This document shows positions 39,777 through 51,700 of a DNA stretch of 64,000 nt, piece after piece. The stretch spans positions 248,001-312,000 of the forward strand of contig JAQMWT010000028.1 of the NCBI GenBank assembly GCA_029834535.1, written 5' to 3'. Numbering within the stretch: position 1 is the first letter of the stretch; every line of letters begins with the position of its first letter. The notes under the pieces are model-generated. The model saw nothing but the letters and a program-made list of their open reading frames with translations. It had not been told where the DNA came from and made no database searches. The DNA comes from Chrysophaeum taylorii. Lineage: Eukaryota; Sar; Pelagophyceae; Pelagomonadales; Pelagomonadaceae. The position numbers were made by a program, and so were the translations under genes.

Positions 39777-40585
39777 TACGCCTTCGTCGTGCGTGATTCC
39801 ACGAAGAGCGGTCGGGGTGTTAACTTCTAACGGTTATTAGTAACCTTTGAGCACGCACTACTACCGGACTACCGGAACTACTCTCAAGTGCGAATCGCCG
39901 TTCAAATTCAATTTTGTGGAGCGGCGATTCAATTTCACGAAGCATCGTTGTCCTGGGCATGCGGCTCTTGACAGCAGGAGGGGTTCGTGGGGCTCTTCGT
40001 CCTCAACCGGCACAATCTGAAGATCGAATACGCGGCGATGCACGACGATCCTCCCGAGCGTCGTCGGCCCGAGGCACCCGTGGTTTCTTGCCACGTGGTG
40101 CTTCGGTTAGAAGTAATGTTGTGCCCACGCCGCCGTCTTGTGCGTTAAATTGAATACAAACCAGAGCGAGCTTGTACTTGCTTTGTGTATGACCTCACCG
40201 AAATGGATGGAAGTGCTAGCTAGGTAGTTGAGTCCATCCCAACACCATGGGCAGACTAGACAAAAACTTATTGCACCACTCAGAGCAGGGGAGCAGCCGA
40301 CTATCACATCGGAATAGTACTGGCGGCCATCATCACCGATCGGCGCCGCCACGTGGAGAACAACCTTGGCTCCGGACGTCCGTAGTCCTCAGGACGTCGA
40401 CCTCGGTCATCATCATCATCTCGTCCAAGATGGACCCCTCCTGAAAAATTCGGCACCAGAGCAGCAGGATGTCCCAGCCCTCGTGCATCACGAGTTCAAT
40501 ATACATCGAGGTCCCTTCCACAAACACCCAGGCGCCCGAGCGCATCAAACTAAAACACTCGGGGTGGGCGCACGGCGCGCATTCA
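39777..40585. other. Intergenic region, nothing recognised
   Basis: About 800 bp between the hypothetical gene start and the TRAP1 stop. Short open frames on both strands lack shared composition or motifs. No repeat-family copy and no RNA gene were recognised. Confidence 0.4.
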
Positions 40586-42670
40586 TCATGATGACTGCGG
40601 CGACACGGGCTCCTCTGCGGGCTTCTCTGCGGGCTTCTCTGCGGGCTTCTCTGCGGGCTTTTCTGCGGGCTTCTCTGCGGGCTCCTCTCCCTTTGAACCT
40701 GCCACCACGTGGGCCTTTTCTGACGTCTCCGGTTCTTTTTGTGGCGACATCGCGTCGCGCGCTGCCGGGGCGCCGCCAGAAAAAGGAGCGTCGTCGTCGC
40801 CGGGTTTGATGATGGCGAGCTGGAGGATGTTGTAGAGGCCCGGGAGCAGCGTGCGGGGGTCGTCGATGAGACCGGCGGCGACGAGGGCGTTGTCGACGAG
40901 CTGGTTCGCGGCGGTGATCGCGAGGTCCGGATCTTGAGTCTTGAGGCGGTCGATGGCCTTGATTATGGGGTGCGAGGGGTTTATGTGGAGCTTTTGTTTT
41001 TCGATCGGTGGGAGCGGGGCGCCCGTCGCCCCTTGGTTGGCGAGGCGCATCATTCGGCGAGTCGCGGCACTTTCAGACGCGTCGACGACGATAGCGGGCG
41101 AGTCGGAGAGGCGATCGGTAGTCTCGCAGGTGTCGATGCGGTCCGGGAGGCGGTCGACAAACCAAGAGCACAAGGCTGCCATGTCGACGTCTTGCTTGGG
41201 TTTTTCATCCTTCTTGAAAGGGTCGTCGAGGGAGGACGCGGAGACGATCGAGCGGTTGTTGAACGAGCCGAGGTTGGACATGACGAAGTCGTCGATCGTG
41301 TTGTAGACAAAGAGGCACTCCTTGTTGTCCCGCTTGAATGCCTCAAAGTAGGGAGACGCGAGCGCGAGATCCCGCGACGGCGCGTGGAGGTAGTAGATTT
41401 TGTCGTCGGTCGAGCGAGAAACGTACTCGTCGAGCGAAGTCAAGTCCTCGTCCCTCGAGCTCTCGAAGTACAGGATTTTCGCGATGTCGTTCTTGTACTC
41501 GTAGTCGTGGCACACCCCTTCCTTGAGAAAATTTTGAAATTGACGGTACCACGGCAGGTACTTGTCCTTTGGTTGCTGCTGGAGAAATCGCAGCGTCTTG
41601 CGGACGACGACGTCCTTGATCTTCGTCAACAGCCGCTGGTCCTGCGACTTCTCGCGGCTGATCGAAAGGGGGAGATCCTCCGAGTCGACGACCCCGCGAA
41701 CAAACCGCATCCATTCCGGTAAGAGCGCGGCGTCCTCGATGAAGACTTTGCGGCAGTAGAGCTGGAGACGCGGCTCGACGCGACCCGTGAGCTGCTCCGA
41801 GTGCGACTGCGGCACGAAGAGCATCGCGTGGAGATCGAGAGGCACGTCGGCCTTGAAGTGGTGCACGAAGGCTGGGGCCTGCCAGGCGTGAAAGTTCTGG
41901 CGATAAAAGTCCGCATACTCCGTCTCGGTCGGCTTGTCTTCGAGCCAGAGCGCCTTGGACGTGAGCTTGTCCTCGCCCAAGTAAACCGGAAAGCTCGCGA
42001 ACTTTGAGTATTTCTCGACGACCTCGCGCAACCTCGATTCCTCCAAAAACTCGTCGTCCTTCAAATGGATTTCGATCGTCGACCCCCGCTGCCTCGTCGC
42101 CTCCTCGATATGAAAGTTCTCGCTAAACTCCGAGCTAAACCTGGCCGCCGGTTTCGAATCGTCGAAGGACTGCGACGTCACCTCGACGCGATTACCCACC
42201 ATAAACGCCGAGTAAAACCCGACTCCGAATTGCCCAATAATGTGTTCCCAGTCCTTCGCCCCAGACAGCGCGATCGTCCCGAGGTTCTCTACGAGTTCCT
42301 CCTTGCTCATTCCCAGACCCGCGTCCTCCACTCGCAACACCTTGGCATCCTTGTCCACCGAGATCCGGATCTCCAGCGGCAGCTCCGGATCCTTCAAACT
42401 CTCACCCGCGACTTGCTTCTGACGCACCTTCTCCAGAGCATCGCACGCGTTCGACACGAGCTCGCGCAGGAAAACTTCCTTCTCCGTGTAAAGCGCGTTG
42501 CTCACGATGTTCAAAAGCGACTTGGTCTCGGCCTTGTAAGCGTACGTCTCTTGTTTATCCGTCGTCGTCGTCGTCGTCGTCGTCGAGAGCCACGCCCGAC
42601 CGACCACGCTGAATGGTGGACTCCGGAAGCCAACAACACGTCGCCCGACGCGATGAAGCATCATCACCAT
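40586..42670 (-). CDS. TRAP1: Mitochondrial Hsp90 chaperone (TRAP1/HtpG type)
   Basis: The protein has 694 residues from the ATG at 42670 (the frame is open further but overlaps the divergent gene). The first about 35 residues are Arg/Ser/Thr-rich with a hydrophobic patch and look like a mitochondrial presequence. The GHKL ATPase domain shows LRELVSNACDALEK (catalytic Glu70, Asn74), VEDAGLGM (Asp116, adenine contact), and GQFGVGFYSAFMV. The middle domain has a GVVDSEDLPLSISRE segment typical of Hsp90. There is no charged linker and no C-terminal MEEVD, so it belongs to the TRAP1/HtpG branch. It ends in an unusual repeated tail of AEKP units (about six), encoded by a GCTTCTCTGCGG-type direct repeat at about 40615-40685. 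It folds client proteins in the organelle. Confidence 0.93.
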   Translation of the reverse strand: MVMMLHRVGRRVVGFRSPPFSVVGRAWLSTTTTTTTTDKQETYAYKAETKSLLNIVSNALYTEKEVFLRELVSNACDALEKVRQKQVAGESLKDPELPLEIRISVDKDAKVLRVEDAGLGMSKEELVENLGTIALSGAKDWEHIIGQFGVGFYSAFMVGNRVEVTSQSFDDSKPAARFSSEFSENFHIEEATRQRGSTIEIHLKDDEFLEESRLREVVEKYSKFASFPVYLGEDKLTSKALWLEDKPTETEYADFYRQNFHAWQAPAFVHHFKADVPLDLHAMLFVPQSHSEQLTGRVEPRLQLYCRKVFIEDAALLPEWMRFVRGVVDSEDLPLSISREKSQDQRLLTKIKDVVVRKTLRFLQQQPKDKYLPWYRQFQNFLKEGVCHDYEYKNDIAKILYFESSRDEDLTSLDEYVSRSTDDKIYYLHAPSRDLALASPYFEAFKRDNKECLFVYNTIDDFVMSNLGSFNNRSIVSASSLDDPFKKDEKPKQDVDMAALCSWFVDRLPDRIDTCETTDRLSDSPAIVVDASESAATRRMMRLANQGATGAPLPPIEKQKLHINPSHPIIKAIDRLKTQDPDLAITAANQLVDNALVAAGLIDDPRTLLPGLYNILQLAIIKPGDDDAPFSGGAPAARDAMSPQKEPETSEKAHVVAGSKGEEPAEKPAEKPAEKPAEKPAEKPAEEPVSPQSS

Positions 42671-42769
42671 CCGAAGAAGAAGCTTCGCCCAAAGAAATTG
42701 TTGTTCCTTACCCGCGACTGGGCCTCGCGAGCCCAGCCACTCGTTGACAGCTCCGGCGGCGTTAATGTG
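42671..42769. promoter_or_regulatory. Shared divergent promoter interval, TRAP1 and giant scaffold gene
   Basis: Only 99 bp separate the two ATGs (42670 minus, 42770 plus), so both promoters and both 5' leaders must fit here or extend into the partner gene. No TATA or known element was recognised. Confidence 0.4.
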
Positions 42770-45700
42770 ATGCCAGCACCTCGCAACGACGACGCAGAGG
42801 ACGAGGGGTCGTCGCTGCAGGTGGGCGACCGGTGCGAGGCGTTGCTGCACGGCAAGTGGTTCGACGCCACCGTGACGCGGTGCGGGATCCGCGGGGAGGT
42901 GAACATTGAGCTCGTCGATGGGACCCAAGTCGAAGATCTCGATGCGTCGCGCGTGCGGTCGAGCCATCGCGAGCGCCGCCGCGAAAGGTGGTCGGACTGG
43001 GAGTGCGTCGAGGCAATGGCGGTCGACAGCTGGGAGCGACGCGGCGGCGTTGGGCGCAGGCCGTCGCTCGTTGCGGCGACGTCGCGAGACGAAAAGCGCC
43101 GGCTCGAACAGCTCGTGCACCGGGAGGATCTCGAGCGCTACCGCGATGCATTCAGACGTGCCGACTCGGTGGGCGCGGGCGAGCTCGACATTGACGACAC
43201 GCTGGCGGCCCTCTCGTACCTGAATCGCGTCGCATCACGCGCCGACGTTCTCGACTATGCTCGCCGCCGCCGCGCGCTCGACTTCGTCGAATTTTGCAAG
43301 TGCCTCGCGCGCCTATTCCACGAGCCCGACGTCGCGCCTGTTCCCGTATTGGCCAACCCGGAGAAGGAGACGAGCGGGGCCGTGTCGGCCTGGGCGCGCG
43401 CGCTGGGTCGAGAACGACTCGTCGCGATCGAGGACGTCTTCCAAAAGCACTGCGCGCCGTTCACCGGGGACCGCGGCGAATCGCGGCTCGGACTCGAGGT
43501 GCGCGATGTGCGCACAGTTCTACGCGAGCTCGACCACGATCTCACGCCGTCGCGGCTCGCCGCAATCCTGCGCGAGAGCGGCCTCGAGCCCGACGACGTG
43601 ATTAACTTTGTCGAGTTCGCCAAGATCTTTCGCGCTCTCGATTCGGCAGCCGAGCTGCCGCGACGCCACCAGCCCGATGACGGTGAGCTCCGCCCGCTCG
43701 CCGAGATCGCGGCGGCGGTCTTCGCCCAGGCTCGGTGGGACGGCACCGCGACGCAGCACGCGTCGCTCGTGCGACGGCTCTGCGTCGGCAGACCGCCGAA
43801 CGTCCAAGACCTCGTGCGTCGCGCCAAAGATGAGTTCGAACGCCAGGACATACCGCGCACCGGCGCGCTCTCGTCGGGGGGTGCGGAAGTGGTCCTCTCA
43901 AAGATTGGGCTCGCCGGCAACGTCGTCAAAGAGACCGCCAAAACACTGTTTCGTCGTCGTCGTCGTCGTCGACGACGACGACATCCAAACGCGTCGACTA
44001 CGGACGCCAAGGAGGAGGAGGACGACGACGAAAGTCAGGAGGTATCGCTTGCCGAGTGGTTCGCTATCGCTGGGCCGCTCCTCGAGGCGTCCGCTGAGAC
44101 CGCGAGCACCGTGCCATCGGCGTTTGCGCGATTGCGGCTCAAGTGCGCCCCGGCCGAGGTGCGAGTAGCCGGCGAGCTTGTGGCGCAGTACTTGACCAAC
44201 GTGCTCGCGCAACCGGGCGAGAAGCAACGGTGGCGCGTGCCCGCCGAGAACGCGGCGTATATGTCGAAAGTCGGCCGGCTCGACGGCGGTCTTCAGCTCA
44301 TGAAGGCCGTGGGATTCTCGCAGCGTGTACTACTGGAGAACGCGCGAGGAAGTGGAAACAAGCGCGAGTGGCTCGTGTTACGCGGCGCGTTCGACAACGA
44401 AAAGCCAATTGACCGCCTGCCGCCCACGTTCCTCGCCAAGCTCCAGTCGAAGCTTCACGACGTCGAGCGCGAGCTCGCGTCGTATCTTGGAGCACCCGGC
44501 GTGGCGACGGCGCTACGAAAGATGCGCGCCAAAGGCGCGACGCCGAAAGCACTCCGAGAGGCCGTGGCGCTCGCACACCGGTGCGCGACCAATGTCCTCA
44601 AGCACCCAACCGATCCAAAGGTTTACCGAGTGCGTGTCGCCAACCAGCTCGTTCAGACTAAGATTCTCGGCTTGTCGTGCGGCATGGACCTCGCGCGCGC
44701 CATTGGCTTTGCGCCAGACGCGGATGGAACGACGCTCGAGCTTTGCTCGCGCAGCGCGAAGCTCAAGCACCACAAAAGTAATAGGGACTTCTCCTTTCCA
44801 AAACTCGATCCCGAGACCGAGGCTTTCTTGTACCGCGCCGTCTCTGATCTCGAGGAGGCCATGCTGCGGCTGGATGCCGAGATCACCAAGCAATACCCAA
44901 AGTGCCTCGACGAACAATCGGCCAAGAAAAAGACAATCAATAAGAAGGCCTCAAGAAAAGGGGAGCTAGAGCAATTGTTGGCCAGAGGAACGCGCGTGCA
45001 GCAGGCGCAGCTGGGAATGGCGCAGCGTGCGTTCGCCGCGTATGACAAGGACGGCGACGGCGTCGTGTCGAAGGATGACTTGCGGCTCGTGTTCCAGACT
45101 TTAGGTCGTCGGTCGACCGACGTCGCTCTAGACAAATGGATAGGTCGGCACGACTTCGACAAGGACGGCTGCGTTTCGTTCGCCGACTTCCTCGCCTCCT
45201 TGGCGCCCATGTTCCAGATGACTCAGAGGACTTGTGCTCCTACTGCTACTTCTGCTGATTCTGTTGCTCTTGACGTTGCATCTGCCATTGCAGCCGCGAT
45301 CGGCACTCTGCGGCTCGGTGCGGCGCTCATCGAAGTTCGGGAGACCGTCAGCACGGTGCTCGGCCGCGTCCAGCACATCGTAGAAGCGCCAGCCAACTCG
45401 CAGCTATGGCGGGTCCGCGTCGCAGAGCCCGAGTTCAAGCGCCGCGTCGCCGACTACGCCGGGGGAATACAGCTGATGCTCGCGTGTGGCTTCGCCCTTG
45501 AGGAGAACGCGACCGTCGTCGCGCTCCGGGCTCCAAGAGGTGACCGCTGGGATAGAGTGCCCGCCGGCGTACTCGCGCAACTCCGGCGAGCCCGCGACGA
45601 ACTGAGAGGACGCTTGGTGTCTCTCGAGCACCCCGAAGTCGCGGATGTAAGTGCGATTGCCTCGGCCGCCGGGCGCCTGGATGCGGCGAGCGGCCGCAAA

Positions 45701-48700
45701 CTGTTACCCGCCGTCGACTTGTGCGCCAAATACTTAAAAAACGTGATGAGTAATCCGAGCAATGACCGACTTCGCCGCGTCTCGAGCGACAATCCAATCT
45801 TTAGAGAGCGGGTGCTGACGGCGAAAGGCGGCCTTGAGCTTTTCGTGGCGACGGGTTGGCGCGAAGTTCAAGGCGGTGGCGCATTCTTTCTGCCCGACGA
45901 CGTTGACAGCGACCAAATCCAGGCCCGACTCTTGGAACTCGAGGCGTGTTCGCACCACCTTCGAAAGCACAAGAACGACAAACAAATTCCTTCAAGGGTT
46001 TTCACCCGCAGCAAGAAGCGAGATATGGTGAAATCTCCATTACAAAAAGAGTCGACCACAGAGCCCTCGGAGGCTCAAAAAGCATTCGTGCAAGCGACGA
46101 GCGCTTTGTTATCAAAGGCCGAGACGGCCAAAAAGCGAGCACTAGAGCAAGCGCGCGATGCAAAGCACCTCGCCGACTCGCTTGCCGCCGAGCTACACGA
46201 AGTCAAGGCGAGACAGAGACAAAAAGCACAGACACGGCCCGTTTCGCAATCCACAACAACAACACCAACAACAACACAAGAGACACCGACTCCAAAAAAA
46301 AAAAAGAGAAAGCCGGCCGTACCGATGCGTTTCGCGCACGCACCCGAGCTTCTTGGACAACCTCTGAAAGACAAGTCAGGGGCAATCGGCCAGGAGGTGT
46401 TGCACGATGTCAAGTCGCAGCTCGTCGAGGCTGCGCCTGGAGGCACCAATGTCCTCAGGATCCTCCGCAAAGAGGAAAACGATGGCTGGCGCATTGGCTT
46501 CAAAGCCCGAGTTGGATCAGCCCGTGGCACTGAAGAGCGGTTTGTCGCAGGGATCGGAGAACACGCGTTATTGCTGAACAAGCCTCTCACTTTCAACCAT
46601 GCCGCTGGCGAGACAGCCGTTATGGTCCGCCCGTCGTCGGACGAGAGGAAGTTGTTCCACAGTGCGCAGCTCATCATGTTCATCCACTTGCAGGTCCTCG
46701 TCCCCGCAATTGAAATGGCTGCAAAACAAGGCCAGGCGATTATTGAGGCACGCGAGGCGCAGCGCGAGTTCGAGGCTCGACCCGTCCCGCGACCTGTATA
46801 CCTTGCGCATCAAGTTTTTTCACGGTCTGGTGCAAAACTTGTGAGCGTAGTGCCTCGTCTCGGTTTGTTGCTGCTCCGCGAGACAACCGACCGCGAGCGA
46901 CTCGTCTCGTTTGCGGAGGGCTTTACCTTGTCAGATCTTCGCCGGTTGTTCGACCGCATCAATGTAAGCGGTAGCGGCCACATTGCGCTTCACGAGCTCA
47001 GTGCCGCGGTTGCCGACGACCCTGATGTTGCGGTGCTCTTTGCTGAGCGAGACCTCGCCACAATTGTTGACGACATGTGCTTTCTGGATGACTTTGTGCC
47101 ACGGTTCTTGTCAATCGCACGCGAAGAGGACGTCGCAGTTCACCCACCCCAACTCAGTCTGAGCGACGCGGCCGAGATCGCGGTAGTTTTTCGTCACGGT
47201 TGCATGAGTGACGGCAAGTTACCGGCGAGCTCGCTGCCATACACGTTCGCAGAACTCGAAGGGGTACCGCCGGACCTTGAGGAGCATCTTCCGCTCGCCG
47301 AGGCCGTGACGACAAATCGCAGTCTGAGTTTTGAAGAGCTTATTGCTCTGCGGGAACTTTACGTACGGCGGCTTGGCGTGCCTCTCGGACACGACGGTAC
47401 TTATCGTGGCGCCGGCATCAACGGCTGGCGCAGACATGCGCTTGCAGCCATGCGCCCGGTTTGGGCCACAACGGTTGCTGCCGCATCCAAAGCCACCGGC
47501 GAGTATCTCGATGCTGCGCCGGGCTACGATCTTTATCATGCCCTCTGCAGCTCTGACGCCGTCGGAGCCTTCCTCATGCTCCAGCTCCGCCCCAATGTGA
47601 GCTTGCGCGATGAACTCCACAACACCATTGTCTCCGCCAATGCCGAGGCCGAAGCGGAGAGCTACTTGACCTGGCGCCAGGTCGAGGCCCTCGTCTACTC
47701 CGAGACCTCAACCTCGATAGCTGTCAAGCCGAACGAGATATTCCGCGCTGGGCCCAAAGTGCTTGTCGAAAACCTCCATGGCGTCATCTCGTGCGAAGAA
47801 GACACAGCCCCGACGGCAAGCAGCGCCATACATGTCGCGACGAAGTCCTTGGCTCAAAACAAGACAAAGATCCGGAATGTGCAAGAAAGTGTTGTTGACT
47901 CGGTTCGATCTCGTGTTTTCGTGCTGAGCAACGACGGCGTGCTCGAAGTCTGGGATGCGCTCTGCGAACGTTTGTGCGATCCGACACCCCTGCGCCTCAT
48001 CACTCCCGCGCCTCCAAGCGCAACTGAAAGTGTCGCTCCCGAGCTGAGCGTTGACCTGGTAGTGCACATGCTCGCGTTGAAGCCGCGCTGTCAATCGCTG
48101 CTCTTGGACAACCATTCGCGTCTACTTGTTGTGAATACGACGGCCGGCGATGGTTGTGTGCGATTCCATGAAGTCAACACGTTCTCAGAGCTAGCCCGCA
48201 TTCGTCTTGCACTCCCAATCGGTGGATGCCTTTTATTCGATCAGTCTGTCCGCAAAGTGGGGGATGGTCGATCCCCTCGCGGAAGCCATGGCGCCGTGTC
48301 GGCGTACGCATTTCTTCCGGAGGATCAAGTTCTTCTCACCTCCGTCGTTGGCGACGCCGTGCTTCGAGCATTCTCCAGCAGATCGGGCGAGGTTCTTGCG
48401 TTGATGCCAGGTCACTTGAGCGCTGTGGGTCCTGTGGTGTACGCTCGCTCACTTGAACTTCTTGCGAGCGGCTCCACGGATTGCTGTGTCAGGGTATGGG
48501 ACGTGGGTCGCAACATCTTGCCGGCAATTCGGTCGAGGAGTTCACCAATGTACCACCAATCGCCAGTCTTAGAGCGCGTCAGAAGCGTCCTACGCAAGGC
48601 AGTCACCGCTGTCGGTTTGTCTGCAAACTGGAGAAATGGCGTCATTACGGCCGTCATCGACTCGACTCTGCTGGGTGACCATGCCGAACCCGTTATTGAA

Positions 48701-51700
48701 GTCGAGTACGACGACGATCACTCGATCGAGTTTGTTAGTCCGGCCAGGCTCCACAAACGACCGACACCACATCCTCGGCTCGACTGTGGCGGGCTAGTGC
48801 GCAGAATAGAGGCGCGCTCAGGGCTCAACCCGGCCGTACCAATGGAGACTGGCGCGGAAGTGAGCGTCTGGCACACCTACAAGCACCGCTCAGTTCAACG
48901 CCTCTTCTCAAAATTCACTTCGACTGGTGCGTCAAGTTGTAAGCGCAAAGCACTGCCGCACTGCTGCAGGTCTCGGGAATTTGGTCCATTACGAAGACTT
49001 TCTTGACATCTTCGCCGAGCTCTGTAGGACATATGGCTCGGAAGCCGACAAGGCACAGATAACAGAGAATGATGTCTGGCGTGCCGTGCTCGCTCTTGAT
49101 GCCGAAAACCGGGGCTTCGTCGGCCTCCGAGCCTTTGAGTCGTTCCTGCTTTCTGAGGACGATGTGGCCAGGCAGCAGCTCGGATATGTGGCCGCACAAC
49201 GTGTCTTGCGCGGACACTCTGCTCCTGTGTGCGCAGTAGTTTTTTTGAAACAGGCGTCGATAGTTGCGTCGGCATCCAATGACGGTACCATTCGACTCTG
49301 GGATCTGAACTCTGCTCGACACAACCTTGTGTGGCCAACGCATGTTCACCACTGGAGACACTCACCCGGGCACTACACAGAGCTTCCTGACGAATGGAAC
49401 GTGTCCCCGGGACCAGTGTTCACCCTTAAACTCAGCGGAGTGAATTCGCTGCAATCGGTCGTGCTGAAATCTCGCGTGCCTCGGTCTCGCATTGAACCCG
49501 AGCCACGTGCCGTAAGCGATGCTCTTGAACTTGATAAACAACTCGATGACGCGCCCGCTGGGAAAGACAGGGTGCGAGGTGTGCTATATCTCCTCGACGA
49601 TGGTACTGTGCGATCGCTTGCAGTCCCAGCATTTGACGAACGACTACTAACACTCGCGATCGAGGACGCTGGCTTCTTCAACACGGAGGCATTAAACTCG
49701 ATCTTCGAAGACAGGCAGCATATCCTGCGAGCCGCCTTCGTGACGTCGACGGCTTACGCCGCTCTCTGCATGATTATCGAGGCGCTCGAAGCACACCAGT
49801 ACGACGCGCACCCTCTAGCCTTTCCAGGTGGCGGAAATGAGAACATGTTACGGGTACTTCAAATCAACTTAGTCTTGTTTACGAGTGCGGGGGATTCCGT
49901 CACCAATGATGTGCGCCATCTAATCCAATCAAAGCCAACAGCTGATACGTCTGTGGGCTGCTGTTGTGAGATGCTGCTGGCAGAGGCGTCGGGCTCGTCT
50001 GTTGCGGCATGGGCCATTGGTCGAGCGCTATTAGCGAGTCGCGCCGATTTATGCCACCGCGACCTGTTGGATCCCGACAGGCTAGACATTCACAAATTGG
50101 CTCTCCGGCAGGTTCTGGGATCGTGGCGGTTCGCTTTGCACGCGTACAGAACAGACGTTGTCAAGGAACGACGCGGCATGAGTGCGATTGCTGCCTCGAC
50201 GAGTTCCGCATTGCAGGCCTGCTTCAATGATGGCGTGCGTGTGCTCATGCACGCGAGCAATGCAACCCAGCGCAAGGCAGCGCGACGGAGCTTCGAGACA
50301 GTGCTTGGGTTATTTGATATCTCGACCGAACTGCGTCTCGCAAGCCAGTTCTGCCTTGACACAGCGTTCGCACGACTCCAGAAGAAGACAGGCCTACCAA
50401 CCGCGACATCTGAGGCCCTGGTCGCCGAGATACGCGCTGTCGCGGAAGTCGCGCTCTTTGATCTCAGCCACACGTTCCTTGAAGCCTGTGGCGGTGTGCC
50501 AGCGCTAACGTTGCGTCGCGCGCGCTGGATCCTTGAAACGAACCAGGCGATCCGTGCGCCGACGGTGTTTCTCTCACAGCGGCCGTTACTCGGCGACACG
50601 ACGTACGTCCTCTGGCGGGAACTCGTGCGCGATACCAGCCAGACGAAGCTTACGTCGATGGGTGATGTCGATTTGGGACTCTCGACACAAATCGATTGCG
50701 TCTCGTTCTTACTTGCAGCCGATCTCGCACCGCGTGTGCAAGCGAGTTGCGACATGATAACGCGTAGTGCACACGACGCGCTGGCCGAACGCGAAGGGCT
50801 AAGCTGGTTGCAGCGCTGGGCAAGAGTATTCGAGGTCGGTATGTGGGCGGACCAAATCCGTGTTGCGAGGTGCGAAACCTGGACCGCCGCGCACCCACTC
50901 GCGCGCCGTGTCAACACTCTTCTCTGTCAACCTGTAATTGCGCACGAGATGGAAGATGTGCTGCCTTGCGGCAACAAGCTAACGCTCCCGTCAGAAGCCT
51001 ACGTGTGCGTCGCCCGAGATGAAGATGAAGAGCACTTGAGCCTCGCTGGAGCGTCGAGCTCAGTTGCCCACGCAATTCGCGGAGCCGTGCGCCTCCAAGT
51101 AGCCGCGGACGTTGTCGATACGTGCGTGTCTTGTGCGACGCGCGACGTGCTGTGCTTCCGCCTGCGGGTTTATGATGGGAGGTTCGGCAAAGATGAGGTC
51201 GGCCGCATCGCTGACATGGTTGCCGCCTCAGAACTCAAGCATCCTAGCATTGTGAGCGGCCTCACGATCCTTGATAGACCCGCGGACTTCTTGATATTTG
51301 ATTTTGATGAAGAGAACCCAACAACGCTGCGAGACATGCTCGACCAAAATGGCGGCGTCTGCGACGGCCACGGTTGTGGTGACACCATTGCGCGTTTGTG
51401 GCTACGGCAACTTTGCGCAGGGCTCGACCACTTGCACGCCCACGGTCTCGTCTGCCGCACACTCCGAGCCGAGCATGTCTTGGTCTCCAAAGATGGATAC
51501 GCACTCCGCCTGGTGCCCCTCCTTCCAGCCGAGGTCGACCGCGCCGCTCCGACTTTGGATAGGCTCGACCCGCACTGCGTCTTGACGCCACCCGAGGCGA
51601 CTCAAGTCGCGCTTTCGTTGACCGGGGAGGACCTCAAATTCGCCTGCGCGCACAATGTCTCCACCCATGCAAAATCCTGGGACTCCTGGAGCTTGGGCGT

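Noticed and set aside
42065-42769. Upstream extension of the giant scaffold frame
   Set aside because: It lies antisense inside the ATPase domain of TRAP1; the ATG at 42770 begins the first plausible domain.
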